Positions 1 to 7,126 of a DNA stretch of 64,000 nt are shown here, one piece after another. How positions within the stretch are numbered: the first letter of the stretch is position 1; each line of letters begins with the position of its first letter. The DNA lies in assembly GCF_014190805.1 (NCBI RefSeq), contig NZ_JACHVQ010000004.1, forward strand, positions 124,001 through 188,000, given 5' to 3'. Below the pieces are notes generated by a model. The model saw nothing but the letters and a program-made list of their open reading frames with translations, made no database searches and was not told the origin of the DNA. Position numbers and translations under genes: made by a program. Source of the stretch: Flexivirga oryzae (lineage in GTDB: Bacteria > Actinomycetota > Actinomycetes > Actinomycetales > Dermatophilaceae).

Positions 1-116
1 CCCAGCTCGGCCTGTCGTTCGACCACCGGTTGATCGACGGCGACCTGGGCTCGCGGTTCCTCGCCGACATCGCGGCACTGCTCGAAGACCCGGCGAAGGC
101 GCTCGTCTGGGGCTGA
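1..116 (+). CDS. 2-oxoacid dehydrogenase E2 (dihydrolipoamide acyltransferase), C-terminal end only
   Basis: Only the last 38 codons are in the window, read in the frame that begins at base 3 and stops with TGA at 114-116. The peptide contains DHRLIDGDLGSRF, which is the catalytic H-x3-D-G motif of the acyltransferase domain shared by pyruvate, branched-chain and 2-oxoglutarate dehydrogenase E2 subunits. It moves the acyl group from lipoyl-lysine to CoA in the core of the complex. The fragment cannot show which 2-oxoacid is used. The next gene is convergent, with a hairpin element between the two. Confidence 0.85.
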   Translation, partial: QLGLSFDHRLIDGDLGSRFLADIAALLEDPAKALVWG

Positions 117-167
117 CCGGCAACGTGCTGCTCGCGCGTTTCGGCGAGAGTCGGAGTCATCTCGGAG

Positions 168-230
168 GCTGACGGTCCGATTCACCGCTGACGGCCCAAT
201 TCGGCCGTCAGCGGTGATTCCGGCCGTCAG
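168..230. repeat. Nested inverted-repeat element D at a convergent gene junction
   Basis: The word GCTGACGG occurs at 168 and again 19 bases later at 187. Its reverse complement occurs at about 203 and again 19 bases later at 222. The inner copies form a perfect 15-bp stem (182-196 with 203-217) with a 6-base loop. The element lies between the E2 stop and the stop codon of the minus-strand oxidase, and its last arm includes that stop codon (227-229). It has no T-tract. The layout matches elements near 15.7, 18.9, 35.4 and 55.4 kb. A bidirectional terminator is the likeliest role. Confidence 0.7.
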
Positions 231-3082
231 GGTCGTGCAGCACCTGCGTGGGCGAGCAGCTGCGCCAGATGTATGGCGGACGTGCCCGCCAGGTCCTGCA
301 GCTGCGTGCGACACGAGAAGCCGTCGGCCAGGATCACGTCGTCCGGACCGGCCTCGCGCACGGCAGGCAGCAGGTTGGTCTCGGCGACGGCGACCGAAAC
401 CTCGTAGTGCCCCTGCTCGACACCGAAATTGCCGGCCAGACCACAACATCCGCCCACCCGGGTGACCTCGGCACCGGCATCGAGGAGCAGCTTCTCGTCC
501 GCCGACCAGTTCATCACCGCATGGTGGTGGCAGTGCGGTTGCGCGATGATGCGCACCCCGGCGAGGTCGGGTGCTCGCCACCCGTCCGTGCGGCTCAGTA
601 GCTCGGCGAGGGTGACCGTCGCGCCGGCGACGGCTCGGGCGGCCGGATCGTCGGGCAACAACTCGAGCAGGTCGTGGCGCAGCACCGCGGTGCACGAAGG
701 TTCCACGCCGACGATCGGGACACCGTCGTCCGCAGCCGGTGCAAGCGTCGAAACCAACGCCTGCAGAGTGGATTTGGCGGCGTCCAGCTGCCCGGTCGAG
801 ATGAGGGTCAGCCCGCAGCACACCGTCCGCGGTGGCAGCACCGGTCGATAGCCGGCGTCCCGCAGGACCGAGACCATGGCGGCACCGATCTCGGGCGTGA
901 ACTCGTCGGTGAATGTGTCCACCCACAGCAGCGCCGGCCGGTCGGTGACACCCGGCGCGTAGGGAACCAGGTCGTGCGACGCCGCCCACTGCGCGAACGA
1001 GGTGGGCGCGATGACCGGGATCGACCGCCGGGGATCGACGCCACCCAGCCGCTTGGTGAAGCCGAAGCGGTCTCCGAAACGCATTGCCAGCCGGGAGATT
1101 CTCGGCGCCCGACGCGTCAGCCGGAGCCACTGCGGCAGCCGCCCGAGCGTGTAGTGCGAGATCGGCCGACGGCGGCCGGCGTAGGCCTGGTGCAGTACTT
1201 CGGACTTCATCGACGCCATGTCGACCCCGGTCGGGCAGTCCGACAGGCAGCCCTTGCACGACAGGCACAGGTCGAGTGCCTCGTGCACCTCGGGCGCGCG
1301 CCAATCGGCTTGCACAACAGAGCCGTTGATCATCTCCTGCAGCACGCGTGCGCGTCCGCGGGTGGAGTTCTTCTCCTCCTTGGTCGCGAGGTATGACGGG
1401 CACATGACGCCGCCCGACCCGGTGTTGTCCGCTCGGCACTTGCCGACCCCGGTGCAGCGGTGCACCGACTGGCCGAAGTCGCCGCCGTCGGCCGCCCACG
1501 CCAATGCCAGACGAGAGGACCGGCGCGTCCGGCGGGCCACAGGCACGGCGGGTGCTGGGAAGCGCAGGTCGGCGTCGATCGGAGCAGGATCGACGAGCAC
1601 ACCTGGGCTCAGCAGGTTTTCGGGGTCGCAGATTCGCTTCGCCTCCGCGAAGAGGGCAAGGGAGCGGGCGTCATACATATGGGGGAGCAGCTCGCTGCGG
1701 GCGCGACCGTCACCGTGCTCACCGGAGAGTGACCCGCCGTACCGGCCGACCAGCTTCGCCGCGTCGGTCATGAAGGAGCGCAGCACCTGCTTCGCATCCG
1801 GGCGCTGCAGCGGAAGGTCCAGCCGCACGTGCATGCAGCCATCGCCGAAGTGCCCGAACGGCGCGGAGGTCAGCCCGTGCGAGGCGACCAGTTCGTCGAA
1901 GTCGCGCAGGTAGGCACCCAGCTGGTCCGGGGGTACCGCGGCGTCCTCCCAGCCGGGCCACGCCGGCTCGCCCGCCGGCGAGCGGCCCGCCAACCCTGCG
2001 CCATCGGCCCGGATCCGCCACAGCTCAGCGGTCTCCGCCGCCGACATCACCACCCGCGAATCGACAGCTCCCAGTGAGGAATCCGCCGCCACTGCTGCTG
2101 CGCGGGCGTCGACTTCGGCCGCATCGTCGCCACTCACCTCCACGAAGAGCCAGGCGCCGCCGCGGGGCAGGTCGGGCACGGCGCCCGGGCCGCGCCGCGA
2201 GCGCACCACGTCGATGAGCCGGGCATCCAGGCCCTCGCACGCGGTCGGGTCGTGCGCGAGCACGGCCGGTGATGCGGCGCCGGCCGCGACGATGTCGGCG
2301 AAGCCGAGGGCGATCATCCGCCGGTGCTTCGGGTCGGGCACGAGCCGGACCGTGGCTTCGGTGACGACGCCGAGTGTGCCCTCCGAGCCGACCAGGAAAC
2401 GCGCGACGTCGGCGCCGCGCTCGGGCAGCAGATGCTCCATCGAATAGCCGGAGACCTGGCGACCGAATCGTCCGAACTGGGTACGGATGTGCGCGAGGTG
2501 GTCGGCTCCCAACGTCCGCAGTGCGGTCGCCTCTGCCGACTCGACAGGATCGGCGCTGCCCGACGTGACGGCGAATTCGCCGCCGGTGCCGAAGAATCCA
2601 CGCAACGCCAGGACATTGTCGGCGGTCCGTCCGTAGCCCAGGCTGCGCGAGCCGCACGCGTTGTTGCCGATCATCCCGCCGATGGTGCACCGGGTCGAGG
2701 TCGACGGGTCCGGGCCGAAGCGCAGCCCGTGCGGAGCGGCGGCGCGTTGCAGCTGGTCCTGCACGACACCCGGCTCGACGCGCGCCGTCCGTGCGTCCGG
2801 GTCGATCTCGAGCACCCGGTTGAAGTGTCGTGACAGGTCGAGGACCAGGCCCGGGCCCACGGCGTTGCCTGCGACCGACGTCCCCGCACCCCGCGCCGTC
2901 AACGGCACGCCGGCATCGCGTGCGACGGCATACGCGGTGGCCAGTTCCTGCGCCGAGCGCGGGAAGGCGACCGCGGTCGGCGGGACGCGGTAGAGCGACG
3001 CGTCGGAGCTGTATGCCGCACGAGTGGTCGAGTCGTCACGGACCTCCAGGCCCGCGGAACGCAGCGCGGCAAGCAGAGACAT
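227..3082 (-). CDS. FAD-binding and (Fe-S)-binding oxidoreductase (D-2-hydroxyacid dehydrogenase type)
   Basis: A 951-residue fusion. The N-terminal half is a GlcD/Dld-type FAD domain (V-A-G-N-A-V-G near residue 60, the FAD-oxidase C-terminal domain to about 480). The C-terminal half is a GlpC-like module with two ferredoxin-type clusters (CTGVGKC near 545, CLSCKGCLSDCP near 607) and two CCG-type motifs (CCGLTL near 750, CCGLAGNFG near 877). Proteins of this build oxidise D-lactate or related 2-hydroxyacids and pass electrons to the respiratory chain at the membrane. I place the start at the ATG at 3082 (MSLLAALRSAGL) because the open frame continues upstream into the divergent GntR gene; in-frame ATGs at 3091 and 3100 are alternatives. 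It is probably controlled by the GntR gene next to it. The exact substrate is not shown. Confidence 0.8.
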   Translation of the reverse strand: MSLLAALRSAGLEVRDDSTTRAAYSSDASLYRVPPTAVAFPRSAQELATAYAVARDAGVPLTARGAGTSVAGNAVGPGLVLDLSRHFNRVLEIDPDARTARVEPGVVQDQLQRAAAPHGLRFGPDPSTSTRCTIGGMIGNNACGSRSLGYGRTADNVLALRGFFGTGGEFAVTSGSADPVESAEATALRTLGADHLAHIRTQFGRFGRQVSGYSMEHLLPERGADVARFLVGSEGTLGVVTEATVRLVPDPKHRRMIALGFADIVAAGAASPAVLAHDPTACEGLDARLIDVVRSRRGPGAVPDLPRGGAWLFVEVSGDDAAEVDARAAAVAADSSLGAVDSRVVMSAAETAELWRIRADGAGLAGRSPAGEPAWPGWEDAAVPPDQLGAYLRDFDELVASHGLTSAPFGHFGDGCMHVRLDLPLQRPDAKQVLRSFMTDAAKLVGRYGGSLSGEHGDGRARSELLPHMYDARSLALFAEAKRICDPENLLSPGVLVDPAPIDADLRFPAPAVPVARRTRRSSRLALAWAADGGDFGQSVHRCTGVGKCRADNTGSGGVMCPSYLATKEEKNSTRGRARVLQEMINGSVVQADWRAPEVHEALDLCLSCKGCLSDCPTGVDMASMKSEVLHQAYAGRRRPISHYTLGRLPQWLRLTRRAPRISRLAMRFGDRFGFTKRLGGVDPRRSIPVIAPTSFAQWAASHDLVPYAPGVTDRPALLWVDTFTDEFTPEIGAAMVSVLRDAGYRPVLPPRTVCCGLTLISTGQLDAAKSTLQALVSTLAPAADDGVPIVGVEPSCTAVLRHDLLELLPDDPAARAVAGATVTLAELLSRTDGWRAPDLAGVRIIAQPHCHHHAVMNWSADEKLLLDAGAEVTRVGGCCGLAGNFGVEQGHYEVSVAVAETNLLPAVREAGPDDVILADGFSCRTQLQDLAGTSAIHLAQLLAHAGAARP

Positions 3083-3084
3083 GC

Positions 3085-3096
3085 GTAACATGTTAC
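3085..3096. promoter_or_regulatory. Perfect palindrome, probable GntR operator
   Basis: GTAACATGTTAC is a perfect 12-bp dyad. It nearly fills the 16 bases between the start codons of two divergent genes (ATG at 3082 leftward, ATG at 3099 rightward). The GT...AC shape fits GntR/FadR-family operators, and the rightward gene is a GntR regulator, so binding here could shut both genes. The spacing leaves no room for two leaders, so at least one transcript is probably leaderless with its promoter inside the other gene. Confidence 0.7.
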
Positions 3097-3098
3097 CC

Positions 3099-3809
3099 AT
3101 GTCCTTGGCGGAGGAGGCGGCGGCGCAGGTGCGCGCCTGGCTGTATGACGGGACGATCGGGCGCGACACGTTCCACTCGGTGCCGGAGGTGGCACAGCGG
3201 CTGGGCATGTCGCGCAGTCCGGTGCGTGAGGGCCTGCTCGGCCTGGCCGAGGCCGGACTCATCGAGTTCGTCCCGAAGCGCGGCTTCCGAGCGGTGCGTC
3301 CGACCGGCCAGGACATCGCCGAGATCTTCGCGTTGCGTCTGGCGTTGGAGCCCGTGGCGACCGCGGACGCCGCCCGGGACGGGTCGGCCGACCTGCTCGC
3401 TCGGCTGCGCCGGCACCTCGCGGCCATGTGCGATGCCGCTGACCGCGATGACGACGTTAGCTTCGCGGCCGCCGACGAGCACCTGCACGCGACGATCCTG
3501 GACTGCGCGGGTAACCGCCGGCTCACTGCGCTGATCGCCGGGCTGCGGGACACCACGCGGCTGATCGGAGCCTCCACCGCCGACCGGTCGAGGTCGCGCG
3601 CCGACATCCTCGCCGAGCACGAGCCGATCGTGGCCGCTATCGCGGCGGCCGATCCGGGCCTGGCCGCGCGGGAGATGCGTGATCACCTGCTCGCCACCGG
3701 CCGCCTGCTCATCGAGCAGGCGCAGGACGACGGGGACGAGTCGGCCTGGGAGTCGTGGGCAGCGCTGATCGGGGAGGCGCCGGCCCGTCATACCGTGCGG
3801 CAGGTATGA
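3099..3809 (+). CDS. GntR-family regulator, FadR/FCD subgroup
   Basis: A 236-residue protein. Residues 1-70 form a winged helix with the typical GntR pattern (LGMSRSPVREGLLGLAEAGL). Residues 80-215 form the all-helical FCD ligand-binding domain. FCD regulators typically bind carboxylates such as lactate or glycolate, which agrees with the divergent 2-hydroxyacid dehydrogenase. I chose ATG 3099 because it follows the palindrome directly; ATG 3090 lies inside it. The gene ends against a strong hairpin terminator. Ligand is inferred from context only. Confidence 0.85.
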   Translation: MSLAEEAAAQVRAWLYDGTIGRDTFHSVPEVAQRLGMSRSPVREGLLGLAEAGLIEFVPKRGFRAVRPTGQDIAEIFALRLALEPVATADAARDGSADLLARLRRHLAAMCDAADRDDDVSFAAADEHLHATILDCAGNRRLTALIAGLRDTTRLIGASTADRSRSRADILAEHEPIVAAIAAADPGLAAREMRDHLLATGRLLIEQAQDDGDESAWESWAALIGEAPARHTVRQV

Positions 3810-3846
3810 CGAAGGGGCGCCCGGCGAGCTGCCGGACGCCCCTTCG
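3810..3846. terminator. Bidirectional hairpin terminator between gntR and MFS genes
   Basis: A stem of about 15-16 bp (CGAAGGGGCG with its complement CGCCCCTTCG, continued by CCGGC/GCCGG) closes a 5-base loop right after the GntR stop codon and before the 3' end of the convergent MFS gene. There is no clear T-run, as is usual in high-GC actinobacteria. Confidence 0.8.
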
Positions 3847-3862
3847 CTCTGGTGGGAACCGC

Positions 3863-5617
3863 TCAGTCCGCGCTGTGCCGCGGGGACAGCGACTCGTCGA
3901 CCTCGCTGAGCGTGTCACCCGACTCCGCGATGTGCCGACCTGCGGTGCCCGCGCCGACACCGACCGGCTCCGGCTCGAGGCCCTCGCCGGGGTCCTCCGC
4001 GCCGCCCTCGGCTGCGGCAGCGGCCTGCGCCGACTGGGCGCGCAGCTCGACGGGCGGCATCAGCAGCAGCACCAGGAACGCGATGAACATCAGCACTGCC
4101 GCGCACAGGAAGATCAGGTCCATCGAGTCCGCGAAGCCGACCATGAACGGGTGCGCGATCTTGTGCGGAACCTGCTGCAGGATCGTCGAGTCGTTCTCCA
4201 CCGTGGCGGCGATCTTGCCGAAGACCTTCTGGTTGGCCGGCGTTGCCAGCGAGGGGTCGGCCTTCATCGCGGCAGCCAGGGCGTCCTTGATCTTGTCGCC
4301 GAGCGTGCTGAACAGGATCGACAGGAAGACGGCAACACCGATCGTGCCACCGGTCTGCCGGAAGAAGGTCGCGGCGGAGGTGGCCACGCCGATCTCCTGC
4401 GGTGGGACGGCATTCTGCACGATCAGCGTCAGCGGCTGCATACAGTTGCCGAGGCCGAGGCCGACCAGGAACATCATCAGCATGACCAGGACGAGGCTGG
4501 TGTCGGCGGTGACGAAGAGCCACAGCAGTGCCATCCCGGCCGTCGCGACCAGGGTGCCGAGGATCGGGAATCCGCGGATCCGGCCGGTGCTCGCCGTGAT
4601 CAGACCGGAGACGATCGAGGCGATCATCATGCCGGCCACCATCGGCAGCATCATCAGGCCCGAGGTCATCGGCGACGCACCGTGCACGATCTGCATGTAG
4701 AGCGGCAGCACGGTGATGCCACCGAACATGCCCATTCCCACGATCACGCTGGCGACGATGGTCACCGACGCGGCGCGGATCTTGAAGATGCGCAACGGGA
4801 TCAGCGCGTCGGCGCCCATGACGTGCTCGATCCAGACGAAGGCGGCGACACCGATGACACCGATCACGTAGCAGGCCATCGAGGTCACCGACCCCCAGCC
4901 CCAGGTGCGGCCCTGCTCGGCAACGGTCAGCAGCGGCACGAGCGCGACGACCAGCGCGACGGCGCCCCACCAGTCGATGCGCGCCTCACGGCGGGTGTGC
5001 GGCAGGTGCAAGGTGGCGCTGACCACGAAGAGCGCGAGGATACCGATCGGCACGTTCACCAGGAAGACCCAGCGCCACCCGGTGACCCCGAGGAAGGAGT
5101 TGGTCTGGGCGAGGAAGCCGCCGACGACCGGTCCGAGCACCGACGAGGTGCCGAACGTCGCCATGAAATAGCCGGTGTACTTCGCGCGTTCCCGCGGCGG
5201 CACGAGGTCGCCGATGATCGCCAGCACGAGGGTCATCAGGCCACCGGCGCCGATCCCCTGGAAGGCGCGGAACGCGGCCAGCTCGTACATCGAGGTGGCG
5301 AAGGAGCACATCGCCGAACCGGTGATGAAGACGCCGATGGCGAAGATGAACAGCTTCTTGCGGCCGTAGAGGTCGCCGAGCTTGCCGTAGATCGGGGTCG
5401 TGATCGTCGAGGTGATCAGGTATGCCGTGGTGACCCACGCCTGGATGGACAGGCCGTGCAGCTCATTGGCGATCCGGGGGATCGCGGTGCTGACGATCGT
5501 CTGGTCGAGCGCGGCGAGGAACATGCCGAGCAGCAGACCGGTGAGGATCGTCAGGATCTGCCGGTGGGTGTATTCACCGCTCACGGGCGCCGTCTTGGCC
5601 GCCGTTGCGTTGCTCAC
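3863..5617 (-). CDS. DHA2-family (14-TM) drug/proton antiporter, MFS
   Basis: A 584-residue integral membrane protein. The N-terminus has the DHA2 signature LDQTIVSTAIPRI in TM1 and the MFS loop motif GKLGDLYGRKK between TM2 and TM3, followed by motif C in TM5 (GPVVGGFLAQ). About 14 membrane spans are visible, and a hydrophilic Glu/Ala-rich tail of about 60 residues. Such proteins export toxic compounds using the proton gradient. The GTG start at 5617 overlaps the TGA of the upstream marR gene (GTGA) and has AAAGGA about 8 bases before it, so the two are translationally coupled. Regulation by the MarR protein is likely. Substrate unknown. Confidence 0.9.
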   Translation of the reverse strand: MSNATAAKTAPVSGEYTHRQILTILTGLLLGMFLAALDQTIVSTAIPRIANELHGLSIQAWVTTAYLITSTITTPIYGKLGDLYGRKKLFIFAIGVFITGSAMCSFATSMYELAAFRAFQGIGAGGLMTLVLAIIGDLVPPRERAKYTGYFMATFGTSSVLGPVVGGFLAQTNSFLGVTGWRWVFLVNVPIGILALFVVSATLHLPHTRREARIDWWGAVALVVALVPLLTVAEQGRTWGWGSVTSMACYVIGVIGVAAFVWIEHVMGADALIPLRIFKIRAASVTIVASVIVGMGMFGGITVLPLYMQIVHGASPMTSGLMMLPMVAGMMIASIVSGLITASTGRIRGFPILGTLVATAGMALLWLFVTADTSLVLVMLMMFLVGLGLGNCMQPLTLIVQNAVPPQEIGVATSAATFFRQTGGTIGVAVFLSILFSTLGDKIKDALAAAMKADPSLATPANQKVFGKIAATVENDSTILQQVPHKIAHPFMVGFADSMDLIFLCAAVLMFIAFLVLLLMPPVELRAQSAQAAAAAEGGAEDPGEGLEPEPVGVGAGTAGRHIAESGDTLSEVDESLSPRHSAD

Positions 5618-6123
5618 GCGGGGTCCTTTCCAGTGGTTGGGGGAAATTCGGGGAGGTCGGCGCCGGTGGCCCGGGCCCGGTCGAGTTCGCGGCTGAGCTC
5701 GCCGACGAACTCATGCAAGTAACGGGTGAAGTCGCGCGCCTTGTCGTCGTCCCAGTCGGCCAGCATCCGCTGGATCCACTTGCCGCGCCCGTCCTGCAGG
5801 CGCTGCACGAGCGCGTCACCCTCCTCGGTGAGCGCGACCCGCTGCGCGCGACCGTCGTCCGGGTCGGACACCTTGACGACCAGACCGTGGCCGACCAGAT
5901 GGCTCACCTGCCGGCTGACGGTGGACACGTCGGAATGGACCGTCTCGGCGATGGCTGAGATGCGCGCCGGGCCGATCCGTCGCAGGGCGAAGATCACCGG
6001 GTATGTCGAGGGCTCCGACCCCGGGTGCACGCGCGGCGTGTAGTGACGGATCGCCTCGATCTTCTTCACCAGGTGGATGAGCTCGGCGGACAGCTCCATC
6101 GCCACGGCGTGCTCAACGGGCAT
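5614..6123 (-). CDS. MarR-family transcriptional regulator
   Basis: A 169-residue winged-helix protein. The core ISAIAETVHSDVSTVSRQVS is the recognition-helix region, followed by the wing DPDDGRAQRVALTEEG typical of MarR. I chose ATG 6123 (MPVEHAVAMEL), which has AGGAA about 8 bases upstream; the longer open frame upstream is Arg-rich and unlikely. It is first in a two-gene operon with the MFS pump, the classic arrangement for a repressor that is released by the pump's substrate. A palindrome upstream is a candidate site for autoregulation. Confidence 0.85.
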   Translation of the reverse strand: MPVEHAVAMELSAELIHLVKKIEAIRHYTPRVHPGSEPSTYPVIFALRRIGPARISAIAETVHSDVSTVSRQVSHLVGHGLVVKVSDPDDGRAQRVALTEEGDALVQRLQDGRGKWIQRMLADWDDDKARDFTRYLHEFVGELSRELDRARATGADLPEFPPTTGKDPA

Positions 6124-6151
6124 TTCGGTTCCTGAGGATCGGTTCGGACGC

Positions 6152-6167
6152 GTGTGGCGTACCACAC
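6152..6167. promoter_or_regulatory. Inverted repeat upstream of marR, candidate operator
   Basis: GTGTGGCGTACCACAC has two perfect 6-bp arms around a 4-base centre, about 30 bases upstream of the marR start. A second imperfect dyad (AGTTG ... CAACT) lies at about 6170-6190, next to a possible minus-strand -10 box (TATAGT). MarR proteins usually bind such dyads over their own promoter. Binding is inferred. Confidence 0.5.
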
Positions 6168-6262
6168 AAGTTGCTTGCGGCATACAACTATATGCATCGA
6201 AGGTCGATGTTTCAACTCGGCGGCGGCGGCGGCGCACGCCGCCCGCAGCGCACCGCAGCGCG

Positions 6263-7054
6263 TCAGGACACGATGGCCAGGCGGTCCAGCACGCGGGCGG
6301 CGACGCCCTCGTCGCCGACGACCGAGTAGCGCAGGTCGGCCGTCGGCACCCGGCCGGCGCCCCGGCGGGTAAGCGCTTCGGTGGTCAGCCGGATGGTGGT
6401 GATGGAGCCCGGCGGCACGATGATGACCTCGCCGGTGGTGTCGTCGGTCTCGTCGACGTGCGCCCGGCCGGAGAAGAGCGCTTCGCCGCGCAGCGACCCG
6501 TCGGAGGTCGGCGTGATCCGCACGCCCTCGCGCGCCAGCACCGGTCCGGTGCATTCGATGATCACGGACGTGCCCGGCTCCAGTCCGGCACCCGCCGCCT
6601 GCGCCGGGAAGTCGGTGAGCACGGCGGTCACGACCATTGCCGCGGCCGCCGAGTCGAGGTTGCCGGGACGGTCCAGCGCTTCGCGCAGGTCCTGTTCGAG
6701 ACACCAGGTGTCGATGATCTGACGGTGCAAGGTGCTGCCGAGCGAGCCTGCGCCACCGACGATTCCGGGAGTCGGGCTGTCCAGTGTGAGCTCCGGGTCG
6801 CGCAGCGCCCGCAGCCGGCGGGGCAGGACGTGCGCCAGCTCCTGCACGACGTCGTGTCCGGTGCGCTGTCCGCCGGACGGCAGTCCCGCGACCCGGGCGA
6901 TCTGGTCCAGGACGGTGCGGCCCTCGTGCTGGGTCGGCCGCTCGAAATCGTCCGGGCGGCAGGTCAGGCCGAGGTCCAGCACCGCCTGCGCCGTGGCGCC
7001 GTACGCCTCCACCAGCTCGTCGAGGGCTTCCGGTGGGAGAGGTCGTGTCGGCAT
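6263..7054 (-). CDS. Maleylpyruvate isomerase-like / mycothiol-dependent (DinB-fold) family protein
   Basis: A 263-residue protein. The N-terminal ~150 residues resemble the helical metal-binding domain of the actinobacterial maleylpyruvate isomerase family (EALDELVEAYGATAQAVLDLGL at the start), with a C-terminal sterol-carrier-like alpha/beta part rich in short strands. Members use mycothiol as cofactor, but most are uncharacterised. I start at ATG 7054 (MPTRPLPPEALDEL); the same frame stays open for 2 kb upstream, opposite the copD gene, which is a coding shadow. The expected metal-binding histidines are not obvious, so catalysis is uncertain. Confidence 0.6.
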   Translation of the reverse strand: MPTRPLPPEALDELVEAYGATAQAVLDLGLTCRPDDFERPTQHEGRTVLDQIARVAGLPSGGQRTGHDVVQELAHVLPRRLRALRDPELTLDSPTPGIVGGAGSLGSTLHRQIIDTWCLEQDLREALDRPGNLDSAAAAMVVTAVLTDFPAQAAGAGLEPGTSVIIECTGPVLAREGVRITPTSDGSLRGEALFSGRAHVDETDDTTGEVIIVPPGSITTIRLTTEALTRRGAGRVPTADLRYSVVGDEGVAARVLDRLAIVS

Positions 7055-7114
7055 ACCCACACGGTAGTGGTTGCGTCGCCCGGCACCGAGCGCCTGCGCC
7101 ACAACCGGCGGACT

Positions 7115-7120
7115 TAACCT
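7115..7120 (+). promoter_or_regulatory. Leaderless -10 box for the CopD-CtaG gene
   Basis: TAACCT fits TANNNT, and its last T lies 7 bases before the GTG start at 7127, so transcription would begin at the start codon. No ribosome binding site precedes the GTG. No clear -35 box. Confidence 0.5.
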
Positions 7121-7126
7121 TTTGGG

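Noticed and set aside
3755..5722. 655-codon open frame on the plus strand over the MFS gene
   Set aside because: Antisense to a clear transporter; composition is Arg/Asp/His-rich, typical of high-GC shadow frames.
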